A DNA stretch of 64,000 nt from Acanthamoeba castellanii str. Neff (taxonomy: Eukaryota > Discosea > Longamoebia > Acanthamoebidae). Below the pieces are notes generated by a model. The model was given only the letters and a program-made list of their open reading frames with translations. It had not been told where the DNA came from and did not search any database. Below, one piece after another: positions 1 through 11,021 of this stretch (its first letter is position 1; each line of letters begins with the position of its first letter). A program made the translations under genes and the position numbers. The stretch spans positions 81,324 to 145,323 of the forward strand of contig NW_004457606.1 in NCBI RefSeq assembly GCF_000313135.1, written 5' to 3'.

Positions 1-1
1 C

Positions 2-2205
2 CGAGGCGCGCCCGCCGCGGCGCGACGCGACGTGCCCCTTCCCACCCCGGCCCCGCGCAAGCCCGCCCAGCCGCAGGCCGAGACCACCGAGGCCGCCGCG
101 GCAGCAGACGCCACCCACAAGGAGGAGGAGGCGGCCAAGGCCGCGGCTGCAGCTGCAGCTGCGGCGGCCGAAGAGGCGGCGAAGGCAGAGCGGGAGCGCG
201 AGGAGAGGGAGAAGGAGGAGAAGGAGAAGAAGGCGGCCGAGCAGCGCGAGAGGGAGATGGCCGAGCGGGAGGCGCGGGAGAAGAGCGAGAGGGAGCGGGC
301 CGAGCGGGAGGCGCAGCAGCAGCAGCAGAAGGCAGCCGAACGCGAACAGGCCGAGCGGGAGCAGTTGGCCCGGGAGGAGCGCGAGAAGGCCGAGCGCGAA
401 CAGGCCGAGCGGGAGCGACTCGCGCGTGAACAGGAGAAGCAGCAGCAGCGGCAGGAGGAGGAGGAGGAGGAGCGGCCAAGGCCGAACAGAGGGAGCGCGA
501 GGAGCGGGCGCAGGCGGAGGAGCGGGAGCGGGAGCGACTCACGCAGGCGGCGAGGGAGGAGAAGGAGAAGGAGAGGGAGGCGGAGGAGGCGCGGAAGGCC
601 AAGGCCGCGGAGGAGGCCGCGGAGAGGGCGGAGGAGGAGAAGCGGGAGGCGGAAATGGAAAGGGCGCGGGAGGAGGCGGCCCAACGGGAGGCGCGAGAGA
701 GGAGCGAGAGGGAGCAGGCGGAGCGAGAGAGGGCCGAGAAGGCGAAGGAAGAGGAAGAGGCCGAGGCCGAGGCGCGTAAGCAGCAGCAGCAGCAGCAGGC
801 CGGGAGGAGGAAGAGGCGGCCGCCGCCGCTGCGGAAGCCGAGGCCGAGGCGGAGGAGGAGGCTAAGTCGGAGGTGCAGCCGCAGCAGTCCAGGCTGCGCA
901 CCAAGACCGACCTGCTCGACACGCTCGCCCCCAAGGGCCGGAAGCGCCTCGGTACCGACCCCCTCTCGTGTGCGCGTGTGCCGTGCGTGCCGTGTTCTTA
1001 CCGTCCATGCGCGACCGCACACGCGCGCCTGCGTTTGTCGATGATGATGGCGACGATGCGTGGTGTAGACTCGTTGAGCAAGGAGCGGTTCGTGCCGGAG
1101 GAGAGCCTGCGCAAGCGGGGCAAGTCCCGCAAGAAGCCCAAGCGGCGGGCCATAACGGGCGCCGGCCGGCGCGAGCAGTTCAGCCACCCGGCCCTCAAGG
1201 AGCTCGAGCCCTGCACTGCCGACCTCGGCGACGACGCGCCCGCCGTCGATGACGCGTCGCCGTCCCACCACGCGCAACCCATCACCACTGTACGCCCGAC
1301 CGCGCTCTCGCTATCCCTCGCCGCACTCGCTCACCGCACTCGCTCGTCGCACACACCGCACACGCTGCAGGCGATGGGATTGAACGTGTCGCCGCACGGC
1401 TCGAAGTCGGTTGTACTGAGCCGACCGGGCGCGCCGGGTGGGCGTGGCCGCGGCGGCATGATGGGCTTTGGCAACATCGACCTCGGCGCCGTCCGCCTGA
1501 AGAAGTCGGCGCCCGGCGCCGCCACCGCCGCCGCAGGCGAGAAGGCTTCGACGCCGCCGACGTCGCCGGCAGTGACCGAGCACCGCTCGCTGCTGCGCAC
1601 CCACTCGTCGCCCGGCTTGGCTGCGGCGCCCATGAGCCCAAGCGGCCGGGCGTCGCCGTCGGGCTCGGGCTCGCTGCGCGGGTCGCCCGCCGGCGCCGGC
1701 AGCTCGTCGGCCCTCGATAGCCTCCTCCAGTGGTGCAAGTCCATCGCCGAAAAGTACGAGGGCGTCACCGGTACGTCTTCGCTTTCTCTTTCGCTTTCTC
1801 TCTTTGCCCCCCGCGAGTGTCGGAGCTAAAATGCACCTTCCGCTGGTATTGTGTTGCAGTGACCAACTTCACGACGTCGTGGAAGGACGGAAAGGCGTTC
1901 GCGGCGCTGGCCCACTACCACGTGCCCTCGGCCTTTGCTTGGGACGACGTCGAGGCCATGACGCCCTTCGCCAGGTTCGAAGCCAGCTCCTCTTCGTTTT
2001 CGTTTCGTTTCGTTTTGCTGGTGGTTTCAGAAACTGCAACTTAGCGGTTTGTTGGGTCTGCACGCAGGTTGGAGAAGGCGTTTGCGGCGTTGGACGGCGT
2101 CGGGGTGACGCACATCCTGGATCCGGAGGACATCACGGGCCTCCGATCCCCGAGCGGCTGAGCACCATCACCTACCTCAACGAAATCGCCAAACGTCTGC
2201 GCTAA
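2..2205 (+). CDS. Coiled-coil protein with C-terminal calponin-homology domain (5' partial)
   Basis: Predicted actin/cytoskeleton-associated protein. Exons 2-951, 1069-1289, 1371-1770, 1860-1974 and 2068-2205; all introns are GT-AG. No ATG starts the frame, so the gene runs in from outside the window. The N-terminal third is an almost uninterrupted Glu/Arg/Ala coiled coil. A basic linker, a Ser/Pro-rich stretch and a C-terminal calponin-homology (CH) fold follow, with LLQWCKSIAEKYEG, VTNFTTSWKDGKAFAALAHY and a final TYLNEIAKRL helix. A single CH domain at the C-terminus resembles smoothelin/cytospin-type proteins. A short GNIDLGAVRLKKS stretch near 1464-1509 faintly recalls a WH2 actin motif (inference). 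The frame slips by one missing base near 476, 799 and 2140; between the slips the composition continues smoothly, so I read these as sequence errors rather than a pseudogene. Confidence 0.75.
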
Positions 2206-2327
2206 AATGTGTGGATGACATTGAGAAATTTAAACTTGCTACAAAAGTGTTTTCACTTCACCGAAAATGCAAGGTCAAAGGTTTTTACACTAAAACAAGA
2301 AAGGCAGAACAAAGGCATAACTCACTC

Positions 2328-2649
2328 ATGTGCGGAGGGAACAAGGAAGAGGGCGAGGGGTGCACGTTCACCAACGTGTGCCTGTGCCTGCTGGCCGTGC
2401 TGCTCCCGCCCATTGCCGTGCTCATCAAGCTGGGCGCTCTCGGGTTCTACCAAGAACGACCCCACTACCTCTGCAGCGTCGTGTGCTTTGTGGCCCTGTT
2501 CACGCTCGCTGGCTTCATCCCAGGTTCTTCGCTTCGTTCGCCCTTCTTTGGTGTTTTCTTCCATTCACCTTCTTTCGTTCTTCTCTGCCGTAGGCGTGGT
2601 CTTGGCCTGCTTCATCATCTGCCGGGTTGGCGACAACTATGAAGGGTGA
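2328..2649 (+). CDS. PMP3: PMP3/UPF0057 small membrane proteolipid
   Basis: Exons 2328-2523 and 2594-2649 encode 83 residues. The start is the ATG of MCGGNKEEGEG. Two hydrophobic segments are visible: NVCLCLLAVLLPPIAVLIKLG, then a second ending LAGFIPGVVLACFIICR. The CLCLLAVLLPPIAV stretch is the signature of the Pmp3 (proteolipid membrane potential modulator) family, small plasma-membrane proteins that affect cation homeostasis and membrane potential in fungi and plants. The intron (2524-2593) falls between the P and G of GFIPG and is in phase. An AATAAA polyadenylation-type signal sits at 2694-2699. An upstream in-frame extension (from 2211) exists but does not resemble the family, so I prefer the later ATG. 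Confidence 0.85.
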
Positions 2650-2750
2650 CCCACGTGTGTTCATACATAAATACATCAACATATATAAACAGAAATAAAA
2701 ACATATATTTATAAATCAAATATGGTAGTCTGTTCCAGGAGCCTGGCCTC

Positions 2751-5700
2751 TTAGCCCTTGCGGGTGGTGGCTGGCGGGAGGTGTTTGTGGAGGACGGGCA
2801 TGTAGGCGTGGGCGATCCACTCGAGCAGCGCTCCGTGTTCCTCGTTGTGCAGTTCGAACGAGTTGTGGGCCAGCTCGTGGCACGTCGTCATGTACCAGAA
2901 CGACATCGCCTCCGCCGCGCTCCTTCTGCTCCTCATCCAACCGACACACACCTCACATCAGTCGGTGTGCGGTGTGCGGTGGTGTGTGCGATGACGTGTG
3001 TGCGGTGGTGCGTGTGCGGGGAGTCGCGATTGGTACCCATGGTGCAGGTCGGCGTAGATGCCCAGGTTGAAGTAGACGGCGCGCTGGAGGTTGAAGGCGA
3101 TGCGGTTGCCCGAGTGGGCCACGAACATCTTAAAGCTCTGCAGCGGCACCGAGAAGATCTGCCCCGCCAGCTTCCGCAGCAACGCCGCCATCCCCTCCGC
3201 CGCCTCCATCAACTCATCCGCCTGTGTGCGTGTGCGACGAGCGTGTGCGGTTTGCGCGTGTGCGTGTGCGGTCGTGTGAGTGGTAACAGCGCACACGCGC
3301 GGCCAGCCACGTCAGCACGCGTGCAAGCGTACCGAGTCGACGCCGTCTTCGAGGTAGAGGTCGACGCCCTGGACGGTGGCGAGCTTGCGGAGGGTCTGCT
3401 GCGGGATGACCTCGCAGCTGTAGTGCACGCTCCGCTTCTCGCCGGCCTCCTGCCGCACCCGCGCGGGCGCCTGGGCCGAGAAGCCCCGCATGGCCAGGCC
3501 CAGCTGCCGATTCATCTCCCGCTGGTGGTCCCGGCCCGACGCCGACCGTCGATCGTCCCTCGTGTGCGTACTGTGCGCAACCCACGTCCGGTCAGCACAC
3601 CGCGCGTGTCGTGTCATGTCGTGCCGTGCGTGTCGTGTTGCATGCCGTGCGTGTCGTGTCGTGTGTCGTGTGTGCACCTTTCTTTGTAGGTGTTGGATTG
3701 GACGAGCTGCTCCTCTTCTTCGCCGCGGGTGGTGCGCAGTTGGGGCTCGGAGGTGGTCGAGGTGGACGTCGGCGTGACGTCAGCATGGCCGTCGCCCGCC
3801 TTTATAGCCGCGAGCGGGTGGTACGCGTCGGGCTTGCCCGCAGATGGCGCGGCCGCCTCGTCCCGGCCCAGCTGCAGCAGCCGGTCAACGGGCCACCCTA
3901 CGCACGTTAAGGAGGCGCGGTGATGTTATTAAGGTGGCGGAGTGGTAAGAGTGATGATTAAGGTGGCGGTCTCGCATACCTCCGCGCCGCAGGGCCGGAA
4001 TGGAGGTCTGGAGGAGCATCGCCACGAGGAGCGCGTCGTCGTGCTTGGGCTTCGCGTAGAGCATCGGCACCAGCTCGCTCCCCACATCGAAGTAGTCAAC
4101 ATCACCACCTGATCGACACCGCACGAGTCAGTCTCCCACGCACGGCCACACACGACACACACGACCGCACACACGACACACACACGACCGCACGACCGCA
4201 CACGCGCACAAGGGTACCGTCGGTGATGTAGAGGCACACGTCGTCTTTGCGGCGCTGGACGATGCTGACGCTGGCCTCCTCGTGCACCTTCTTGCCGCCC
4301 TTGAACTGAAGCACGCGCTCGATTCGATCGACGGCGTAGATCGTGAGCTGATCGAGCATTCGTTCGGCCTCGGGTCGCAGATGCTTCCGCTTCTTGCCCT
4401 GCATCGTGTGCGTCAACAGTGGCTTCCTGCGGAGCACAATCCAAAAACCGCGTCAGACACACACACGACACACACGACACACACGACACACACACCACAC
4501 GACCGCACACACACGAACCGTTCGGCGAGGAGCTGCTTAAATTGGCGTGTGGCGTCGGTGAGCCGGGGCGTGCCACGTGGGATGGTCTTCTGCTGGAGGT
4601 CGGCGGTGACCCACCGGGCGCCGAGCTCCTCGTACATGCGCACGAGCACGGCCGAGCCCTCGACTGGCGGCACCCGGGGCGGGTTGAAGAGCTTGCACAG
4701 CCGCTCGTTGTCGATCAGATAGCACTCGCTGGCGCGCTTCATGACGGCCACCTCGCGCGTCGACGCGTCATTCCTGTCATTCCTTGCATTCCTGGCATTG
4801 CTACCAGATTCCGCTTGAAGCTGGTCTTCTTCGTCGTACTGGTAGGCCACGCAGAAGGGGGTCTGGGCCAGCTGGTTGACCAGCGCGGCCGAGCCGGTCA
4901 GCTGCGGGAAGGCCGTCGCGAAGATCTTGAGCAGCTGCAGGTATCGTCGAACGCCGTTCTTGGCCAGGAAGCTGACGTCATCATCACCCCACAGAGAAAT
5001 GTGTCGTGTGTGTCGTGTGTGTCGTGTGTGTCGTGTGTGTCGTGTGTGTCGTGTGTGTCGTGTGTGTCGTGTGTGTCGTGTGTGTCGTGTGTGTCGTGTG
5101 TAATTTATGGAATGTGGGTGCGGCTTGTACCGTTTGTGGTGGTGGATGAAGTTCTGGGCGAGCTGCTCGACCGAGGGCACCTCACCCACGCCGCAGCTCC
5201 GCAGGAAGAAGTTGGCGCGACTCCCGAAATTCACAAAGTCCAGCAGATTGTCGTAGACCTCGCGCGGTGAGGTATGCAAGCCGCCGCCGCCGGTGTCCCT
5301 GCGCGGCTCGTCCATGGTCGTCGCGCTGTTGTTGTCGGCGTTGTTGCTTCGCCTGTTCTTACCCTTGGCCTTGCCCTTGAGCCGCCGCTGCTGCTGCTGG
5401 TGGCCGCCTCGGTTGGGCGTGTTGGTGGTGGCCTTCTCCTCTTGCTCAGCGTCGGGCTTGGTCGCCAGGGCGGTCGCAGGATTCTCATGAATGAAGACCT
5501 GGTGGACCTTGGCGTGCGTGACATTCTTGGGCTGGTGGCGGTGGTGGTCGTCGCCGGCACCGGCGTTAGTCGTGGTGGGTGGTCCCACATCGTCGGTGAA
5601 GACCGGCACGAAGGCCGAGGCCTGCAGCACGGCCCAGTCCTGCTTCTTGAAGTCGTTGATGCGCGTGAAGAGGTACGCGAACACCTGTTGCGCTTCGGTC

Positions 5701-8700
5701 ATCGTCATCGGCGGCTGACGGACGATCTGTCATTACACCACACACTCCATGTCAACAATGTTTTTTGAACATATGCGTGCGGTGTGTGTCGTGCTTGTGC
5801 GTGTGCGGTACGTACCATGTCAAGGATGAAGGAAAGCGGCGGGTGTGCGGCTACGCCGAGCCGCTGGGCGAGGTCCCTCCATCGGGGCACCACCACGGGG
5901 AACCCGAACGGCGAGTCGTTGAGGAAGCACGCACCGGGCTGGCACAGCACGCTCACCACTTGCTCGGGTCCCTCCGCTTCGCCTGCTGGCGTCAGCCTGG
6001 TCAGCAGGTCCTGCTCGCCCGTCGGCTCGACCGCAGCCGGAGGTCCACTGGGTTGCGCCTGCGCCTGCGTTCGGCCTTTCCGATTCTTTCCGCGGAAGAG
6101 GGCGGCGGGCTCGGTCGGCGCAGGCGTGGCCGGGCCTTGCGCTTGAGGGATCGCGCGTAGGCGGAGCCGGCGGGCAGGGTGGCCGGCAGAAAGGGCGCGG
6201 TGACGTTGGTCGCGGTGAACGAGGGCTCGGCGCTGATCATCTCGGCCGCGTGCTTCTCCAGGTACGACAGTACCGCGTTCCGCATCGGGTCATCGGTGTC
6301 GGCGAGCAACTGGAACGGCAGCGCAGACGAGACGGCCGACGACGACGACGACGCGGAAGAGGAATTCGAGGCAGCCGCCAGCTTGACGAGGGCGTGGATG
6401 CTGGGCGCGTTCTTGAGGCCGATCTTGAACAGCAGCTGGGCCTGCTTGGATGTCGGCAAGAACTCGCCGTCAGCCGCTCCCTTTAGTGAGGCCTTCTTCT
6501 TAATCGCCCGGGCTCTCTTGGCTGCAGCGGGGCCTCGCGCCGGCTTGACCTCCACCGGCTCATCTTCACCGGCGGTGGCGGTGACTTGGGCCTCGCCAGC
6601 CGCCAGCTGGCTCTCGGGCTTGGGCCAGGCGAGCACCTCGAAGCCCAGTTCAACGATCTCCGGGTGCGGGAAGTAGAGCTCGCAGGCTTTGCGCATCTGC
6701 GATTTGGCGACCGTGCTGACGTCACGGCCCGTGGAAGCCGTGTCGGCGGCTGCATCGGCGGTGTTCACGCTGGCGCGCTGGTGCACGATGCCCGGCAGGA
6801 ACGAAGACCGCTTCAGCAGCTCCCAGTCTGCGGTGGTGAACGAAGTCTGTCGCTCGGCCAGGAACGTCACCAGGTCCTGCCCAAGAGTGGGGTGGTGGTA
6901 AGCAAGCTCGCTTGTAATTCCAAGAATTGTTGTGGGAGTAGTTGTAGTAGTACCTGGATGTCCCAGGAGAGCTCCTCGAGGCGATCGAATACGATCTTGA
7001 GCTCGACCGTGTCGCGCACGCCCAGCTGGGCCAGGAAGGCCTTGCCCACCTTGTGCAGGAGCTCATCGGACACGTGCACGATGTCCCTGAACAGCTGCAC
7101 TCGCGGATGGTACGTGTCCGGCGGCATACGGAAGGTCACTGCCACGTCAACCCACGCCAGCCAGCGTTAAGCACCGCACGACACGACACAAATAAAGAGC
7201 GAAAGCGATAACAAACGTACGTGTCGGCGGCTTGTCGTTATTGTCAACGTTGTCGTCTTCGTCCTCGATGAGGATCGATGGATTGAACTGGAGCATGGTG
7301 ACGATCTCCTGCTTGAGCTGCGCGGTGGCCTTGGCGTGGTGTTCGGCGATGAAGACCATCAGGTTGAGGTACTGCTCGCGCTGGAGCTCCACCGCCGCCC
7401 GCCGGGCCTCCACCTCGACCAGCGCAGTCTTCCGTTTGGTGTCGACAGGCCCGAACTCGCCCCGGAGGAACTGCGGGTTGCGCTTCACGTGCTTCCACCA
7501 CTCGGCGAACGAGAGCTCGGCCCACCCGAAGCCCCGGTGCATGAGCTCCTTCTTGCACAGGGCCGCCACGGCCGGGTGCGCGGTGCCGAGCGGCACCGGC
7601 AGCGCGCGCATGGCCTTGTTGAGCGCATAGTACTTGACCTTGCCCAGGTTCTGCTCGACCACGGCGGCGGTCTCGTCGGTGGTCTCGGCTTCGGCGGTGT
7701 CGGCGTCGGCGGCGGTGAGCAGGACGGTGGTGGCGCTGAGCAGCTTGGCGGTGTTCTTCTCCTTGAGGTTCTTGCCGAAGAGCTCCTGCTGCACGTCGGA
7801 CGCGTTGTACCACTTGACGAGCGCGGCCAGGTCGTCCAACGAGAACCGGCGTCGCTGCACGCTCTCCAGCATCTCGTCGAGCGTCACATTCTTCACCAAC
7901 TTACGCTTCACCAGCTGCTGGAAGAACCTGCGAAACTCAAAGTTAACATTATGACACACGACACACACACGACACACACACCACACACGACACACGCCAC
8001 GCACAATACACCGAGAAAGTACCGTTGGCACTTGTTGTAGAGCGGGCGTGGGATGATGGAGTATGACGGTTGCTTGCTGCCGCCCTTGGGCCTGGCGGCG
8101 GCGATGAAGTCCTCCATGCGGAGATGGGGCAACCGAGCCACGCGGCACGGGATGACGCCCGAGGCCGAGGGCACGGGCAGGTCGTTGCCCGGCTGCAGGG
8201 TGTCCGGCGACAGAAAGTAGTACTGCGAGAGCAGGGTGTTCACCTGCGTGCTCGGGTGGCTGTCCACGAAGCTACAAACATATTTGGCCACGACCGTATG
8301 CGTGTTTTAGTATCGTGTGTGTGTGCTGTGTGTGTGTGTGCTGTGTGTGTGTTGTGTGTGTTATGTGTGTGTTGTGTGTTTTACCTGTATGCCTCGAGCA
8401 GGTTGGCGATGGTGGCTTGGTCTGCCAGTGATTGAGGAGTCTCTTCGGTCGGCACTACGTGCGCCAGCGAAGCCAGCACGTGGTCATAGTACAGACGCGA
8501 CACCTTTGTGGTGGTGGGGGAACACGTAAGTAATAGAAGACATCAAAAGCAGCCAAGCAATAATCGTGAGAATGGTCGCACCTGGCCGGCCACCGAAAGA
8601 AGATTACAGTTCCAGTTGGATATGTACACGTCCTGGAAATCAATATTTTCTCGCTCGACCGTCGGTATCAACTGTGAAAGAAATGCACCGCAATCAGAGT

Positions 8701-10736
8701 CAGGTCAGGCCAGTGGTGTCCCAGAGCAAACCAAAACAGCCCGCGTACCTGGGCAGCGATGTGGAAGCCCGAACCCGTGGTCTGATGTGTCGAAAAGCCG
8801 ATGTAAATGTGCCCGTTGTTCGGGCTCGGAAATAGATCAGCCACAAACTGGTCTCGCTCTCTGCATTTCGAACATAAATATATCAGGGATCAGCGGTGTA
8901 CAGTGTGCGTGGTGCGTGTGCGGTGGTGCGTGTGCGTGTGGCAAGAAGTGGAACACGTACTGGTCCAACGTTTCGAAATTATAGAGCATCAGAATGTTGG
9001 TGCGCGAGGGTGGACTCTTCTTGAGGATGCGCTTCATGTTCTCCAGGTAGGTCGGCACGAGGCCCCAATGGACGTCGACCTGCGCCGCGAGCTGCCTCGT
9101 GCTGACCCGATACGATGGCGTCGTATCGGGGTACATCGTGACCTCCACCACCCGCTGGTGCTCCTCCAGCGACGCTGCGATGAGCAATTAAATGGAAATA
9201 GCGAGTCGCAGGTCAGCAGCGGTCAACGGGAGGCTACGAGTCAAACATAGTCAAGGCTCGAAAAGTCAACGCTGGTGACAGTTCAGTTAAGTAGGAGAGG
9301 GCAGACACGCACCGATGGTCATGAAGCCCAGTCCGTCTTTCTGTAGCTTGGCGAGCTGGTTGGGATTCCTCTTTGGCGGTACCTTGATGGACGTCGCGTC
9401 GCCCGACGAGGTGTCCGTGCGCACCTGGAACAGCGCCTGGCCGTCCACCAGCAGCGTGATCTGCCGCACGTTGGTCGTGAACGCCACCGACTTGACCAGG
9501 AACCTTGGAAGACAATATGTACAATTCATTACAATCAGCACACGTGTGTGTGCCTGTGTGTGCGGTGGTGCGTGTGCGCGTGCGCGTGTGCGGTTGAGTG
9601 TGAATGATGACGGGTGAGTACGCACTTGCACAGTTGGTCGAGATCGAGCGGCAGGGGCTCGCGCCCCTCGAGGATGAAGGAGACCCACTTCTTGTCCTCG
9701 GCCTTCTGCGCCGCCGGCGCGTCGGATTCGATCTGGCCCCGGGTGGTGACCAGCATGTCGCCCTTCCAGTGGAACGCGAGGTACTCGTCACCGGACCTGA
9801 CGATCGGCTGCTCCGTCACCGCAAACACCGAATAGAAGCCCACGCCGAACATGCCGCACGCCTCTGCACTCACACACACGCGTGTGTCCATCCATGTCAG
9901 CATGTGTCGTGTCGTGTTGTTAGTCGTTAGTCGTTAGTCGTGTCGTTGGTCGTGTCGTGGTGTGCGGTGTGTGCGCACCAGAGTTGGGATTGCCCTCAGC
10001 GATCTTGCGCACACGGTTCCAGTCGTCGCCGCTGAACGTGCGTCCGTTGTTTCTGATCTCGATCTCGGTGGCCACGCAGGTGCCGAATCGTCGCAGCTCG
10101 CCGGCCGCGCTGCCGGCCTTGCCCTTCTTCTTCGCTGCCGGCTCGTTGCCGGCCGACGACGAGTCATCACTCGATGAAGAAGAGGTCGACGACCAGGTGG
10201 AGCCCCACTTGAAGATGTTGAGAATGGCCGAGGCGGCTGATGAAGCGGATGACACGATGGAGGAGGAAGACGATGATGGTGAAGTCTCCCCTCCACCGCC
10301 GTCGTCGGCGTGGGTAGCGGGCTGGTAGGCTGCGCCCGCCCCGGTGCTCAGGCGCACCTCCACGTGAGAGGCCCCAGCGTCGTTGGCGTTCTGTATGAGC
10401 TCCCGGAACAGCGTGAACTCGGAACTGTGCACACATCACCAAGACCGAATAACCCATTACTCCTCTATTTAAATTCCTATTTCCCAATTTATAAGTGGTT
10501 ATTTTATATTTTTTTGTTTTTTAATTATTTTAATATTTTTATTCAAGAAAATAGCTTCGAAGAACTAGAAAGGAGGCAAACCTGTAGCGTGCGAGGATCT
10601 TGTCGATGAGGTGCCGCTGGTTCACTTCTACGCGCTCCTCCACGCCCTGCGCGAACAGGAGGCTCCTCAGCTTTTCGGCAGACAGCGGCTGTTGCTGTTG
10701 CATCTCTGCTTGTTTGCTCTGTTGCTGCTGTTGCAT
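2751..10736 (-). CDS. DUF3684-type protein: GHKL ATPase N-terminus, HExxH C-terminus (~1986 aa)
   Basis: Twenty exons: 10582-10736, 9979-10424, 9626-9863, 9313-9503, 8961-9174, 8749-8860, 8582-8671, 8385-8503, 8023-8271, 7221-7927, 6954-7138, 5816-6876, 5131-5726, 4519-4971, 4218-4426, 3980-4108, 3678-3897, 3333-3558, 3037-3221, 2751-2925. Phases agree throughout if one base is missing near 6131. The N-terminus has the Hsp90/histidine-kinase (GHKL) ATP-binding motifs: FRELIQNANDAGASHVEV (N box), NNGRTFSGDDWNRV and FGVGFYSVF. Next comes IYIGFSTHQTTGSGFHIAA, a block I associate with fungal DUF3684 proteins. The C-terminal exon carries TCHELAHNSFELHNEEH, an HExxH zincin-like motif. Low-complexity inserts (Ser/Asp, Gln) interrupt the middle. 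Cellular function is unknown; sacsin/NO VEIN-like GHKL proteins are the nearest named relatives. Confidence 0.8.
5001..5101. repeat. Nonamer microsatellite (TCGTGTGTG)n
   Basis: About 11 perfect tandem copies of the 9-base unit TCGTGTGTG. The array sits in the intron between the exons at 5131-5726 and 4519-4971 of the DUF3684-type gene. It is the cleanest example of the CACACGA-type microsatellite found in many introns of this window. Confidence 0.95.
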
Positions 10737-11021
10737 CTTTTTGTTTTTCTAAACTCTCTGCACTCGAGCAGCTGCTTGACTCTTGTGCCTCGTGTGCGTT
10801 GTGGCCCCGACGTGGCCTGCAGGACCGTATCAGCGAAGTCAAGGCCTCGCCACATGCTCCCTGTGAAAAAGCAGGCGAAGACAGAATTCTCTGGGAACGA
10901 AAAGAACAAAGAAATAAAAAAGAAATCAAAAGCAGGAATGCTTGGAATGCCACCGCAAGCCAGGCTTTTACCGGGAACCGGTGTAGGTGATTGTTATTTC
11001 GATTTTGTGCGCATTCGCTGC

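Noticed and set aside
539..934. Long minus-strand open frame rich in Ser/Pro/Ala
   Set aside because: It is the complement of the Glu/Arg-rich coiled coil; GC-rich DNA leaves such shadow frames open.
4981..5105. Regular short repeats resembling a CRISPR array
   Set aside because: The repeat is a 9-base tandem with no spacers, inside an intron of a eukaryotic gene.
4419..5270. Plus-strand 283-codon open frame over the DUF3684-type gene
   Set aside because: It crosses exons and microsatellite introns of the well-supported minus-strand gene and has no family signal.
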